Origin: Callaeas wilsoni
Lineage: Eukaryota > Chordata > Aves > Passeriformes > Callaeidae
Length of the DNA: 64,000 nt
NCBI GenBank assembly: GCA_013398955.1
Contig: VWPU01014792.1
Coordinates: forward strand, 218,126-282,125
Direction: 5' to 3'
The notes under the pieces were generated by a model, which did not search any database, had not been told where the DNA came from, and saw nothing but the letters and a program-made list of their open reading frames with translations. This document shows, piece after piece, positions 45,584 to 58,417 of this stretch. The position numbers and the translations under genes were made by a program. The first letter of the stretch is position 1. Every line of letters starts with the position of its first letter.

Positions 45584-48322
45584 GTGAGAGTGGGAAGAGG
45601 TTCCGCTGTGGAGTCCAAATCTCTGTCAAAGAGAATTCTGTTGAGTGCTGTGGCTTAGAATTTTATTCAGTTACTGAGGATAATACTCTAATGGTTAATC
45701 TACACTCATTTATTTAAAGATTCAGCTTGGCTCATTTAACACTGGGCAATTCAAAGATTTGTTGCATGCTCCAGCATACAGTCCCCATATGGGTGCTTTT
45801 CGCTTTCCAGAGTTCAGTGTCATTATGATATTTGCATACTGAGCAGCCATCCATTACTTCCTTACAACAGCCTCTTCCGTCAACAGTACCAGCTCAATTA
45901 CCACGTTATCTGAAATACATATAACGCTCAACTATCGTTAAAAAAGCATAGCAATCAAAAATCTGCAGGAGCTCAGAGACCTACACTTGAATAAGTGGCC
46001 TCAGAAGTAGTTCCTCCTCATTAGCCCCATGTCTAACACCAGATGGACACTGAAAACCCTGAAACTCTCCTGAATACAAAACAGTGCATGATTCTCCTTT
46101 GAGGAGGAGAATTTATCTCACAAAGATTTTTGGCCCTTCCTGATTTGGTAGTATGTGTAGCCTTCGAGTGGTGCAGCATGGAGGAGTTACTGTGTCCTGA
46201 AAATAGGAGCCGTGGAGAAGCAGCTCTGCAGAGAATAGTAGCAAAAGGCAGAAGTTATTTCCATTTGACGTGATCTGATCCTTTTGGGACCCTGGATTGT
46301 GACTCGCATTCTGTGCAAACAGAAAACATACATAGTTTGACTTTTTTTTCTTTTGCCCATTAAAAAATCTACTTTTCGGCCCCGCTTATGGTCTTCCTAG
46401 AGGTGCTAGAAAATCATTTCCACTGTGGTTTTCCAGAGGTTCTTCTCTCTCTCTGGTCAGAAGAAAACCTCTCAATCTGTGCTTCCCTGCCCAGGACAGG
46501 ACCCAGCCCAATACTGGGATGTCATAACTCTTCTCCGTGTTCTTTTCTACCCACTCGCCCCATGAGCCTCCAGTGAGTGGGTTTAGATACTGACAGGGTT
46601 CTTGTGCATAGCCACTCTCCCCAGTATGTACAGCTCCCCACAGACAGTACAGCTCCATCTGTGCCACATTTCCAAGCACATGGGGGAGGATCTGCAGGCT
46701 GCAGGTTTATTTCAGTGGCACAGAACTTCCATAAGCTTTTGCAGCCCTGAGTGGGCAAGAGTTGGAGGGCAGTAAAGCTGCCATCCCACCTTTCTTCCCT
46801 TCTCACAAGTCAGCTTTAATATCAAAGAGCAAACTGCAAACACGGGATGAAATAAGATGCCAGGCTCCTAAAAAGCAATGTCAGTGATTAATAGTGTGAT
46901 CATGCCGAGACATTTGTGGGTTAGCTTACTGCAGTTTAGATTTAAAAAAGAAAATTGAGAAATGTATTTGCATGATGAGAAACGCACGAAAGACTCACAG
47001 TGACAGGATATTTCTATGGTGACCAGTGCCGCATCATATTTAGACTACAGTCATAAGAGATGCAGATGGTGGAAACCTGTCTCCTGAAGCAGCCAGACCT
47101 TTAGGAGAGCTGAGTACACCTTAAAAGGAGGATGAAGGTGTTTCACAGAGATAACAAAGCAAAAACACTGACAGAAACACTGTCCCAGGCATGCAGAAGT
47201 TTGGAGCTGAGATATGAGGGCTCTTGGATTCCCAAGTACAGCTCTGAGACTACAGCACTACTTTTTCAGTATTTCTAGTGCAACACGCAGAAAACAAGCA
47301 GAAACAATGGGTGCATTTGTGAAGCTGGATACCAGAGGAATACAAAGACTGTATTTTCAGCTTCTTAAAAGGAAAATATCACAGCTCAGTTGTTTTTAGC
47401 TTGCACATTGATGTTTTGTTGCAGAGGAAGCCAGGGCAAATCATGGGATACCAGGCTCAGATCCGGGAAATACGAAATAATCCCAAAGTCCATATCTAGC
47501 TATAAATCACACATTATTTCTTAGAAGAGCTGTCTATAAAAAGAAACACATTGTCCCTTAGCTCTGTGATAATTTTCCTCTGAAAAACCTTCATATTTTA
47601 AGCAAGCCAAACTGATAGTATTCCATCTTTGTGATAAACTGAAAACATATACCTGTGTTAGACTTCAGGTCTATCCTGTTCCTTGCTGAGCTGATTTTTG
47701 TTTTGTTTTGTTTTGGTTGGGTTTGGTTTGGTTCTCTCAAGTAATATGTTCATAAACATCTTCTTGTGCTACTTTCCTCCCTGGATTAGGCCATTACCCT
47801 TTTCTTGTACCTGCTCGCACCTGGTGCTGCTACTACAGATTCTACCACCAACTTTCCTTAGCCCTCTCCAGGAGCCATCATCTAGCTTGACTTACAGAAG
47901 TCTCTGACCCATTTTCTTCCTGTAAGGCTTTCTTAAAGCTTTGCTTGTAAGAATCCCAGTTTATTTGCCTGGCTGTTATATGACACATTATAGGTCTCTT
48001 TTTTTAAAACACTACTAACTTCTGAAATCAGGATGAATCCAGGCATCATAGTTTGATGAAGAACAGGCAGTAGAAATACACCTGGTGGCCTGCCACCAGG
48101 GCAGTGGTCACCAATACCACAGCTTCAAGGCAAAGAAGCCTCACAACAAATTATCTCCTGTTGCCTGTATTTGTCCTCCAAGACAAGGATTCATCCAACA
48201 CACTGAGTACTACTCCTGTTAGCTGTGGAATGCTAACAGATTGCAGAGGATATTTCAGGAAAATGAGCTGAAACAGTGTTCAGGAAGCTGTGACATAGTA
48301 TTGTAGAATATTTTTTTTTCAC
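45584..48322. other. Unique sequence with simple repeats
   Basis: A (TTTTG)n/GGTTT tract lies at 47695-47733. A perfect 8-bp-arm hairpin (CCTGGTGG, CCTG, CCACCAGG) lies at 48081-48100. A GC-moderate block at about 46380-46810 carries two overlapping minus frames (97 and 94 codons) and a minus AATAAA. It may be an unrecognised LTR, but I cannot support a family. Confidence 0.4.
47695..47733. repeat. (TTTTG)n-like simple repeat
   Basis: Four near-perfect TTTTG units followed by GGTTGGGTTTGG-type degenerate units. Confidence 0.85.
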
Positions 48323-48818
48323 AAGAGACCTCTGGAGGTCTGTGATCCACCACTTGCCCCATCACTTTAAGCTCCACGCTTAAAGGAGTGCCAGCTGAAT
48401 CAGAGTGTCTCAGGACTTGTTCAGTAGAGCAGGGAAGATCCACAGCAGTGGAGATCCCATGATTTCTCTGTATCTCTCTTCCTCAGTCAAGCAACCTGCT
48501 GGGGAATATGAGGGCCCTTCGGTCTCTGGCAAGTGTCTTTGGTGCTGTCCCTCTGTGCCTCAGAGAAGAGTCTGTGTCTTTCCTTTCAATTTCCCCACTA
48601 CAAAGAAGTTGAAGACATCCAAGAGTCCTCCTCTCCCTTCTTGTCTCCAGACTGAACAAGTCTTTTCTCCATCCTTTTCCAGATGTACTGTGCTCCAGCA
48701 CCTTCTCTATCTCTGTGCCATCTGCTGGACTTTTTCCATGGAGTCAATGGCTGCCCAGTTCCAAGGAGGCAGGACTGGGCACAAGTCTCCAGGTGCAGCC
48801 AGGATCACTGGTGCTGAT
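48323..48818 (-). mobile_element. Old CR1 LINE remnant (-)
   Basis: Inverse CR1 phrases occur in order: GAGACCTCTGGAGGTCTGTG, AGGACTTGTTCAGTAGAGC, CTTGTCTCCAGACTGAACAA, TGTGCTCCAGCACCTTCTC and GTCTCCAGGTGCAGCCAGGA. The middle is strongly diverged and gapped. No coding content survives. Confidence 0.7.
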
Positions 48819-50040
48819 GCAAGGAGAAAGACACCTAAGTTTGGGATGAAGTGGCACAGAGGCAAGTTCAGGCAGCTGAGTCTATTAAGAGTCATCTGAA
48901 GCAGTGGCCTTGGTGCTCTCCTGAGCTTGACAGGGGAATTCTTGAGTGAGAAGTTTTTGTGTACCAGATACTGATTTTTCCAGGAGGAGACATCAAAGTG
49001 TGAGTGGCACAAAATCGGGTGTGTAGAATAGTTCCTTAACACTGTCCCAGCCCTGCAGGGGAACACTGTTTAACACTCAAGGGATGCTGGACTAGATGTG
49101 TTCCTTTCCACTGTCTTGTACTTTAAGTCCTTGTACCTGATTTCCTTTGGCCTCATAAGAGGGAAAAAAGTGACAGGTTTAAGATTGTAATCTATTTTAT
49201 GCCATGAGACCCCTTAAATAATGGTACTTATTAATTTTGGTTTTCATTTCTGGTAGATGCTGATGTGTGAAAGAGTGATCCAGAGTCTAGTACAATAAAA
49301 TGAATACTGTCCCACTGCCTGTCTGCCCAGGGCAGAGGGTTTTCTTGTCCATGAGAAAACCACTGAAAGGCTCCTTAACGTTTATCTGGAATATCTACGC
49401 ACACCATACTAATACTTAAACATTGATAAAAGTATTTTAGTTCAAATTTTTGTAACTACCTTTCAGAAACTGCACAAAGACTTGTCTTTGTACAATGATG
49501 TAAATGCTATCCACTTCCATTAAAACAAATTATTTTCAGGACTAAAGAATTATTCTAAAATTGTCTCTGAAACTTCTTTCTCAAAAAGACAGAATTAATT
49601 TTAGACACAAAAATCCACAGAAATAATTTTAGATTCTTAAACTAAACTATTGAATTTGAAACTGGACTTCAAAAATGATCAGCTATTATTGCATTCTAAG
49701 TAGCTTGACTAAAATCTAAATTTGAGAAACTAAAATCAATCACTTCAGCAGAGTGAATCCTATGGTTCAAACTCAGCTCTTCTGTAATCATTTTAGACAA
49801 AAAAAACTTACAAACAACCCCAGGAGAGGAGAAAACAAGATAATCTCTTTCCTTGGAGTGGCAAGGGCTTATTCTTGCAAACCCACAGCGTCAGGTCTCA
49901 TATGATGGGGAAGTGAGAAGGCACAGATAATTACTGTCTGCAGACTTGGAGCCACTAGCTGCCTTTAATTGCAGAGAGTTTGCAGACTCTATCTAATGTA
50001 AATTCTCTCTGCAATTCAATCCAGCTCACTCATATCTCAC
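48819..50040. other. Unique sequence, possible short CR1 remnant
   Basis: At about 49080-49125, GGATGCTGGACTAGATGTGT followed by TCCTTTCCACTGTCTTGTA resembles a degraded CR1 3' terminus on the plus strand, but the match is short. The remainder is AT-rich and unassigned. Confidence 0.35.
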
Positions 50041-51100
50041 CTGAGCAACTGATCCTCAGTGACCCAGCCGAAGCAGGGGGATTGGATTGGTCCAGGACCT
50101 CCAGACACCCCTGCCACCCTCAGCTGTTTTGTGGCCCTGTGGTGCTGTGATCCCCACCACAGCAATGCGGAGGTGCTGTCAGCAGCCAGCCCAAGACAGC
50201 CCTCCTCCCTGTGCAGAGCAGTGCCCCAGCCAAACCCCAGGCCAGGAGGTCTTTGCTCCTTACTCCTGCTCCATGCCAGAGCCCTGCAAGATGCTCACCA
50301 GCTGCAATGGCAGGGTGAGGGCAAGATGAAGCATTTCCTGACAGGCCGGAGTCACTTGGTAGGAGTACCAACTCAGAAGAAAGATGAAGCGGGGGTGATA
50401 ATGATGAGATGCTCACCTCAGCATGGAATGCCGAGATGCAGAGCAGAGCTGCCTCACCAGAGCTGAAGCATTCCCTGGCCTGACCTGAGGGATCAAGGAG
50501 ACCCCAAAGCTTAGAAGCCCAGGAAACACAGACTTGCAGCTGAGATGAGATGAAGGTTTCTTTCAGGTGACACAGACTGCCTCTCCAGAGGCCAGTGGGA
50601 GTGCTGAGGGTAGCTTCATATTGTTATGGAAGAAGAGAAATTGCTTGGTGATGATGGGGCAGTTCTTGAGAAACTCCATGTTTGCTGTCCCTGCCTGTGG
50701 GAGTCTCTCCTTTTGCAGAGACTGAGCCACCATCTGCCCCCATGAAATAGCCACGATCAGTACCTGGGACATATTGGTGACACTGAGAAAACAGAAATCC
50801 ACGGGCTCACAGGCAGCATGATTCAAGGGTCAGAGCTACATGGTGCTGGCAGGGTCATGGACAGGAGACACAAGTGCAGCCAGAGTGATAAACGTAAGAA
50901 ACCCTCACAGACACCATAGGCTTTAGGAGCCCTGCTTCTGGAGTCCTGACTTGCCTTTCTAATAACATTTTCATGCTCCAAACATCCTCCCATACCCACC
51001 CACAGCAAACTACCAGCAGGAAAAACAGGCTGCACATCAGAGGTAGAACATTTGTTGGGATAGGAGGAGCTGAAATGAGTTTATTTTCCATACCTTTTAA
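50041..51100. other. GC-elevated block of unknown nature
   Basis: About 1 kb is clearly richer in G and C than its flanks. A possible degraded CR1 3' end (AAGCAGGGGGATTGGATTGG, then AGGACCTCCAGACACCCC) sits at its left edge near 50070-50125. The rest matches nothing I recognise. It carries several overlapping frames of 70-135 codons on both strands without domain features. It could be an unrecognised retroelement, a retrocopy or a non-coding transcript. Confidence 0.35.
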
Positions 51101-54100
51101 GACATTGTTAATCTGAACAAATACATTCCTGCCCTGAAATTACTTTAAAGAGCAGTTTTACAGATTATCTGCAGAAATTACCTGTGCATGGCTGATCTAA
51201 TTTATTATGTTCTTTAATGTTCTTGCAACAAAAACAATGTTGTCATTCTCCTCTGTACAATGAACCCAGTTCAAAAGGATGCTAAAAAAATAGTCTAACA
51301 AGTCATTCTTGCTGGACATAAATTAAACAAACATAATTCATCTGCTGACTCATTAAATAGAAGCAAGAGACAAAATTCCTGAACATGGAATGATTTAGAG
51401 ATGTGGGTATGGCAAAAATACATTGTCAAATTTTATGCTAAGCATGAGTCTGAGTAGTAAAATCCATAAGGGAAAACACACTGCAGATATTGCTGCAAAC
51501 AGGCATTGGGGTTTCGTTACCCTGTTGCAGTCCAGATCTCTCTGCAACGAGAACTAGTTCTCATGGTACATATGACTTCATGAGAATGTAAAATTTTTAC
51601 CAGAAAGACCTCTTGAAAATGCATAAGTAAAATTCTAGACTTCTGGAAATAATGTGGATATCAAATGAGAGGTCCTAAGAGCTTGATGACCAGGAGACAA
51701 TGATAAAGCTCATAATTTATTTATTTAAATGAGTGATTTACCGTCTGAGTAGCAGTGGGGAAAATGGAAAGCATAGGGATTATTATTTTTTTTTCTTCTT
51801 TACTGAATGTTCAGGTCAGGCAGTTCTGGGGCTAACCACAAGACATGTTAATGTTTTGCTATTATGGCATTATCTGAAAAAGGAAATTATAAACCACATT
51901 GCCATACCAGATGTGCTATTGCCTGAAAGTTGCCCTTTTCCCAATTTGCTCAGGACAAAGCAGAGATTTATAATAGGCATTTTCCCACTTAGGCCAGGCC
52001 TGTAAATTATCTTGTTAGAAGCCTTTTTTAGGAGGATTTGGTGGAGATAGGTACTTTGCTGTACAAAAGGATTCATTACAATGACATGTGCTTTTGCTCC
52101 TGGTTTTAAATGCAAGCCAGGCTTTCTGCATGCTCTGCAGAGGGGATGCAGCAGCAGATTCGGAAAGCTTTTTTTTCATTTTCTCAAGCAGTAACCCTGC
52201 AGCAGGCTAGTTCATTTCCATCTTCCTGTGCAGACTTCTAAGATATAGACCCGAATGATTTTTTTATTCCAGTAGAAATCTCACTGAGATTTGACTTTCA
52301 CTCTGGCCTTTACACATGCTCTAGAGACATTATATCTGTGTCAATGGATAGATGGAAGCTAATCCTGCAAAGAGGGAGACAACTTCACATCAGAACCCTT
52401 TATGGCTTAATTACAACCAACACGCCTGTGTCAGATGTTTTCATCTTGAAAATTTGGCACATTACACCAAATAGTTTTTTGCAGAGATTTGACATCAGCA
52501 ACATATGACAAACATGCAAAAATAGTACGTCTTTCTGCACTCGGACTATGGAAAACTCCTACAATTTAACGCAAATTAGTTTTAGCTTAGCAGTTGCCCT
52601 CCAATGTGTGTGGTATGGGACATGAAATGTTATTAATGAGATTAGTTAAACTGTATTTCTGATGTGCCTTTGACCTACAGGTCAAAGGGGAATTGACTGC
52701 CAGTACGTGACAGGCTCTTATTCCACAGCTCTTCAACCATGTTTCCAAGGCAGACCATTCGTGTATTTGACCCTGTGATCCAGAACAATCCACAGCAGGA
52801 GGAGGCCTTCAAAAAAAAGAAAGACAAAGCATTGCCAACATCATAGAGCATGAGAAGCTTTGGTTTGAGTGGTGCTTGTTGTCAGTTCCATGTGCATGCT
52901 CTCGGCCAGAGGATATCCATGCTGTTATGATATATCTTCCTTCCCCGACCGATAGTCTTCACTATAACAGGTGTCTCCATTCACAGTTTCTTCACTATTG
53001 GCTTGCAGATAGTCATCCTATTTTAAACACTGAACATTATCTAGCATAGTTACTGTTCAGTGATGTAATTCTACTTAGCCTTTTATTTCCTTAATTAGTT
53101 AATATGCTGTCACTTGGAATGGTGCTACTTCACCCAGTTAGAACAGATTAAAGAACAGAACATGAACTATTAATACAGGACCTAAATACATGCTTGAAAA
53201 GCTCCTTGACATCTTCAGTGATTATTTTATTATAAAGTCTTTTATTGCAGGGAACCTAGATGTTGGACCTAAATAAAGGAAACTTATTTATACATTTTAC
53301 AATAGAATTAGCGTAACAGGTCAACCTTTGTGGCTGCCAATGCTGCTATAAGATAGTCAGAGGTCAAAAAAGAAAATTAGGTAAGTTTGAACGTATGAAT
53401 GACTTTGATTTTAAGAATGATATCAATAAGTCTTATGCAAAATACTTCTCCCTAGGAAAATGAAAATGTGGGAGAAAGGTTGTATAGCTAGATTGCAGAG
53501 ATGGCTTTTTGCTTTCTCAAATGTGTTTGATATACTTATTGCAATATAGAGGAAAATCTTATCTTTTAAATAAAATGCAGACTGCTAAAGATATAGATGG
53601 GTCAGAGGAGAAAACCTGGCCTATATGTTTTTTAAAAAAGCGATCAGAAGCTACAGTCTTATCCGTAGCCCAAGGGGAATTTCGGAACATAAATAAATTG
53701 CACCAGTGTCAGAACTGATGAGTGTATAGCAGCTGGCTGCGAGGAAAGCTTGTGAGCATACTGTGGTGAAGCACAAGAGCCACGCAGTCTCTAAGCCCCT
53801 TGTAGTTTACAGCCCATTGAAGAGACTTTCTCTGCCCAAGAAGTCATGTAAGGGAAATTTAATTTTAAACAGCTTTCTCTACTCAACTTTTTTTGTTGGT
53901 CCTCTTTCTAGATTCCAGTGCCAAATCAGGAGCTTACCTTGACAAATAACATTTCCTTGTACCCTGTTGACTGTTCAGTAACTAGGCAGACTAAACAGTT
54001 GAGCTCACGCTGACTGTACTTAGAGACAAAGCAGGGGAGAGCAGCTTGATTTATTGTCAGCAGGAAGCTGCTTCTTCCAGTGCGGGAGTGTGGTGTCTGA

Positions 54101-57100
54101 GGAGGCAACAGTAGCTCCTGCTGCAATTCACAGTACTTCTGACATGGGAAAGGTAAGGGCATGCTTTTTTCACAACAGTCTTATTTTCTGAGTGCATAGG
54201 TGAAAAGTAAGCAACCTCCCCTTTATGAAATAAGTATACACACTTCCCTTCTTACATTAAAAAGATAAGATCTTACTGGAAACCTTTCAGTCTACAAGGA
54301 AACTCATCTAAAAATGCAATTGATGATGTGTTCACTGTGGAACTGAACAGCTGGATTTCAGAGCATTAATATAGTAAAATAAAATATTTTTTTCCTTTAT
54401 ATTAGTGATGAGTCAGCATAACACACTGCAGCACCAGCCTGAATGGCTGACTACATTGGCTTTGCTATCACAGTTGACCTTTGTTTTACAAGCAACCAGT
54501 TCTACACAGGTTACCTTCACTGGCCTCTGTAGTATGTAATTTATCCCATGCTCTTTGTATGAACAACTCCTCTGGGCAACACATTACAGGGTTTCTCTTC
54601 AGCACGTGCAAAGGCTGCAATGACAGTCAAATATCAATCTCATTATTTCTGCTGGAATAAAAAATTGTTCGGGTCTGTCACATAGAAGCTTTACTATCCA
54701 TGCAGTCTATGAGTTTTTCAAAGTCAAATGATAATTCCAGCTTCCTAGTCCCAAGCCACAGGACGTAAACTCCCCATCACTTACATAAAGGCTAATTATT
54801 CCCAAAAAGTATTTATAATTGTCTGTAACAATTTTGATTTTAAAAATTTGTGCTGCTGAGAACATTTAAATGGTGTAATTGCATTTTCAGCTATATTAGC
54901 ATGTGTGACAGCATAGGATAGAAAACAAATCAGCCTCTGGTGGATAAAGTTCTAATAGGAGTTGAGCTTTAAAGTATTTCAGGGCCATAAAGAGAATTTA
55001 AAATCATAACAATCGGGATCGGTATTAAATAATTCTGTCTTCAGATCTGTTAGTTATGCATGGAAACAAGAACTGGGTATTTGCTTAAGGTGGGAAGCAA
55101 CTGTGAAATTCAGCACGAGAACACAGAAGAGGTTCTTTGTGAAATACTATCCTAGTCTAACTGCTTGAAGCCAGATCTAAACTATACCCTGCATATTTTC
55201 CTAACAACTCTGTGATACTGTGAACCAAGAATCATTAAAGCTGAAAAAATCAGCAAGAAAATAAGCAAGTCTTGTAACTAGCTGGTTTTTACTTTCTGGT
55301 CTGGTGTAATAAAAATCTAAACAAACTGGTCTTTCTGCAGAAACCATGTATTTTTCATGCATTTCTGCCCAGTATCCACTCTGCCACATGAATCTTTTCT
55401 TTCAGTCTCCCTCTAAGACCTAGCATGTCTCTCATGACCCTGAGCTCTTTTTGGTTGAGTGGACAGCATGTCAAGGGGCAGCATGTGCCTTGGCTGGCTT
55501 GGAACAGGAAACAGGGTGCCAACTGCTCAGCTTAACTCTGCTCCTGAGCTCTTGGGGAGCTCACCACAAGAGAGAATACCTGACCCTTCTCTGCCTTCCC
55601 TTACACACAGTACTGTGTCTTCCTTCCCGTCTTCCTAGAGACCAATTTTTATGAAATTTATATGACAACAAAGCATGGGGATTTCCACCCTTCTGTCCAG
55701 CATGACTGAAGTAGGTCAACACATACAAAAAGTTACATATAGAGATCACAGGCTTTTCCTTTGGTAAAGGGATGGATCTTCTAGTGCAGCACTAAGCAAA
55801 TTGTCCTTCTTTCACAAATACTTGCTAGCTCTCATTTTCAGTACTACTGACTACATGCACGAAAAACAATCACCTTGCCATTTCTCATCCTTCTGAGCTG
55901 GTTTAGGGCCTAGGTGGTTTGTTTTATGTTTACTGGTCAGCAGCTCTTTCAGAAACAAAAGAAGGACTGAGATTACTCCTGAAACTGGTTAATTCTGTAC
56001 TTCTGTGATGTTTTCACATGCCACTTTCTGCTGCCACTGTGTAATAAAAATACTGAATTGCTCTTTTCCAATTACGCAAACCGACAGCAGAAGACCAGGA
56101 GTAAAGCAAGCATGCATGCCTCCATGTGTTGTGAGTGTGTGAACATACTGTGTGTCCTCCTGCAGAAAAATTAAGAAGTCCCCTGCTGGGGATTTCTGGC
56201 ATGCACAGATAGAGGCAAAACAGAAGAGGAGGGAAATAACCTTGTAGACCTTGCACTTTGTTGTCTAAAATCCTCTGCCAGCCTATATACACCTCACCCA
56301 GCCTATATAATTGTAGCTGCTCTCTACATCTAAAAATTCGTATAAAGCAGAAGGAACACATTAGTACATTTGACTATCGAAAGGCAAAACTAAAGGTTTT
56401 TGAGAACTCTGTAGTTATTAACAATCAAAAATGACAACATCCTCTTTGGTGTTTTGATTAAGGTTTAGGATGGGAATTCCATTCCAGATAAATGTCCAGC
56501 TGAAGGAGAATGTAACAGAATGTGCATCCAATGACGTGGTAAATTGCACTGAAGAGAAACTGAAATTACCACAAAACAAGTCTTCCAAACACTAGAAAAT
56601 GAACTAAGATGACCAACATGCAGGAAAGGCATAGATAAATCCTCCAATCTTTTTTGTTGTCTTGCAGAGAGAAGGAAAAGGAAAGAGGAAGAAGAGAGAG
56701 AGAAGGAGATAGAAAGGCAGAACAGGGAGCTACTGTCCACAAGTATCACTGCTTTCTGGGAAGATGAACAATAATGTTTTGAGGTATTTAATAATGATAA
56801 TGATGTGGCTTTTGCACAGTATCCTTAAAGCAGATTTAACTAAGTCCCTTTTGTGCTCCACCTGGATAGCACCGACCCTCTCTTCTCATCTTCACCTTTG
56901 TTGCAGTGCACCTGGAATTGCAGCCGTTGCTTTCTGGGACCATCAGGCATCAAAACGTATTGGTGATATGTGGATCCTTACTTCACTCATTAGCTCCCAT
57001 GTAATGCATTTCTTTGTGCAGAGAACAAAGGACAAATCTGGGAATGCTTCTGAGAAAAAGCCTGTCTTGGCTTGCCCACACCTGGGGAACAAGGCCCAGC

Positions 57101-57357
57101 CACTGTTGACCCAGTGAGCCATTTTTGTGCTGACAAAGAAATAAGAAAAAAAAAACAAGAGCAGAGACAATGCTGCCTCAGGAAAGCTAATCGTTAAAAT
57201 TTCCTTTTACTTCAAAACGTAAATTGGACCTATTTTGTTTGGATTGTGCATTCACTTACTTTAAATGGAGCATGAAATATGGTCAGATATAATGATTCTG
57301 AAATGGTTTCAGCTATGCATGTTTGCATAAAATTAAAATTATTATGTCTTTCTACAC
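51101..57357. other. 6.3 kb AT-rich unique sequence, no gene seen
   Basis: No recognised repeat, RNA or exon, except the nuclear-receptor-like palindrome at 52667-52688. A GATGAGTCAGCAT element (AP-1/Maf-like) lies near 54407-54419. The 117-codon plus frame at 56764-57117 is hydrophobic at its start but has no recognised domain. Confidence 0.45.
52667..52688. promoter_or_regulatory. 10-bp-arm palindrome with everted AGGTCA half-sites
   Basis: CCTTTGACCT, AC, AGGTCAAAGG is a perfect inverted repeat. It contains two AGGTCA nuclear-receptor half-sites arranged as an everted repeat with a 2-base spacer. Each arm also extends into a DR1-like AGGTCA-A-AGG core on its own strand, the form favoured by HNF4/RXR/PPAR-type receptors. 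Binding is inference. The site lies in unique AT-rich DNA between the two CpG islands. Confidence 0.45.
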
Positions 57358-57416
57358 ATAAAATAAAATAAAATAAAATAAAATAAAATAAAATAAAATA
57401 AAATAAAATAAATAAT
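57358..57416. repeat. (AAAAT)n pentanucleotide microsatellite
   Basis: Ten perfect AAATA units (57361-57410), with one partial unit before and AATAATAA degeneration after. It is long and pure enough to be length-polymorphic. Confidence 0.97.
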
Positions 57417-57988
57417 AAACTAAAATATTATTTCTGTCCTTGAAAAATTCATTCCACAAGGCACTAATGAAGCTGTGAGTTCACAAAGGACAGATTTTTA
57501 GATAAACTGTAATTCTACTTGTTTGTCTTGTGTAAGTGGGAAAAATTATACATATAACATTTATATAACTATAAGTGGAAACAAAATAGCTCAAGGATGA
57601 CTAAATACAAGATAAGAAAATACTCTGAAATATCAGGAAATTTTTATGTCTTTCATTGAGTGATCTTAGGCTTCAGAAAAGACTGGCAGCACAAATACAG
57701 CAGTCAGGAGTGTGTTTTACTTCACACTCATAAGGTCCACTTTCTAAGGCATATGTAATTTATTTTGGCCAAAAAAGACCTGTTGTGAGGCTGGATCTCC
57801 CCATTTGCAGGAATGGTTATAGCTACACAGACAAAGGTGTACTCAGCCTTGGGAGAAGGAACATCCCCACAAGGAGGAGCGAGACAAAGTGTAGACAAGT
57901 CTTTAAACTTATCCTGCAGAAAATTATTCCGAGATGAGACTGCATAATGGGGTAGTCTTTCACTGGCATTTAGAGCAGCAGAGGTGAC
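57417..57988. other. Unique sequence, nothing recognised
   Basis: AT-rich up to about 57770, then GC rises toward the open frame that follows. No repeat or splice structure is evident. Confidence 0.4.
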
Positions 57989-58417
57989 TTAGCTTCCCAT
58001 GCTTTTGGCAGCTGCTCGCAGTTCCCTTACAGTTGGTTTTCCAGGCTCACAACTGCCAGAGATGGCAACATGAGGAATCATTCCCAGGACCTGCCTCACT
58101 GTGAAGAGATTCAGCCACTGGACAACTGGTTTGCCACCAGGAGTGTTGGACACGCGTTTTGCTGTCTCCTGTGATATTTTTTTGTGATTTGACAGGCCTG
58201 TTTTGCTCTGTTTGTCGAAGCAAGCAGCTAATCTATGTCGGAGGAAAGTGTCTGGTTCAGCAGTCTGCAAACATGCCAGTGCAGTGACTTCTGCATTCCT
58301 ATTTCCTCTCCATACCTGCCAGTAACGCGGAACTTGCATATGCAATACCCTCTTGCAGTCTGGGTACAGCGACTTTGCTGTTGGTTTGCTCTGTGCACTT
58401 AACAATTGCTCTCCCTT
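57989..58417 (-). CDS. Unrecognised 143-codon open frame (-), exon or retrocopy candidate
   Basis: The minus strand is open for about 143 codons between stops, in a segment with higher GC than its neighbours. There is no ATG at the start; the first in-frame methionine is about 20 codons in. The peptide is basic with several cysteines. It includes a YPDCKRVLHMQVPRYWQVWRG-like segment and ends in a hydrophobic stretch followed by KPTVRELRAAAKSMGS and a stop. I do not recognise the family. No good splice acceptor precedes it, so a terminal exon, a decayed retrocopy or a chance frame are all possible. A rough composition estimate expects about one frame of this length in a window of this size. 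Confidence 0.2.
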   Translation of the reverse strand, partial: KGEQLLSAQSKPTAKSLYPDCKRVLHMQVPRYWQVWRGNRNAEVTALACLQTAEPDTFLRHRLAACFDKQSKTGLSNHKKISQETAKRVSNTPGGKPVVQWLNLFTVRQVLGMIPHVAISGSCEPGKPTVRELRAAAKSMGS

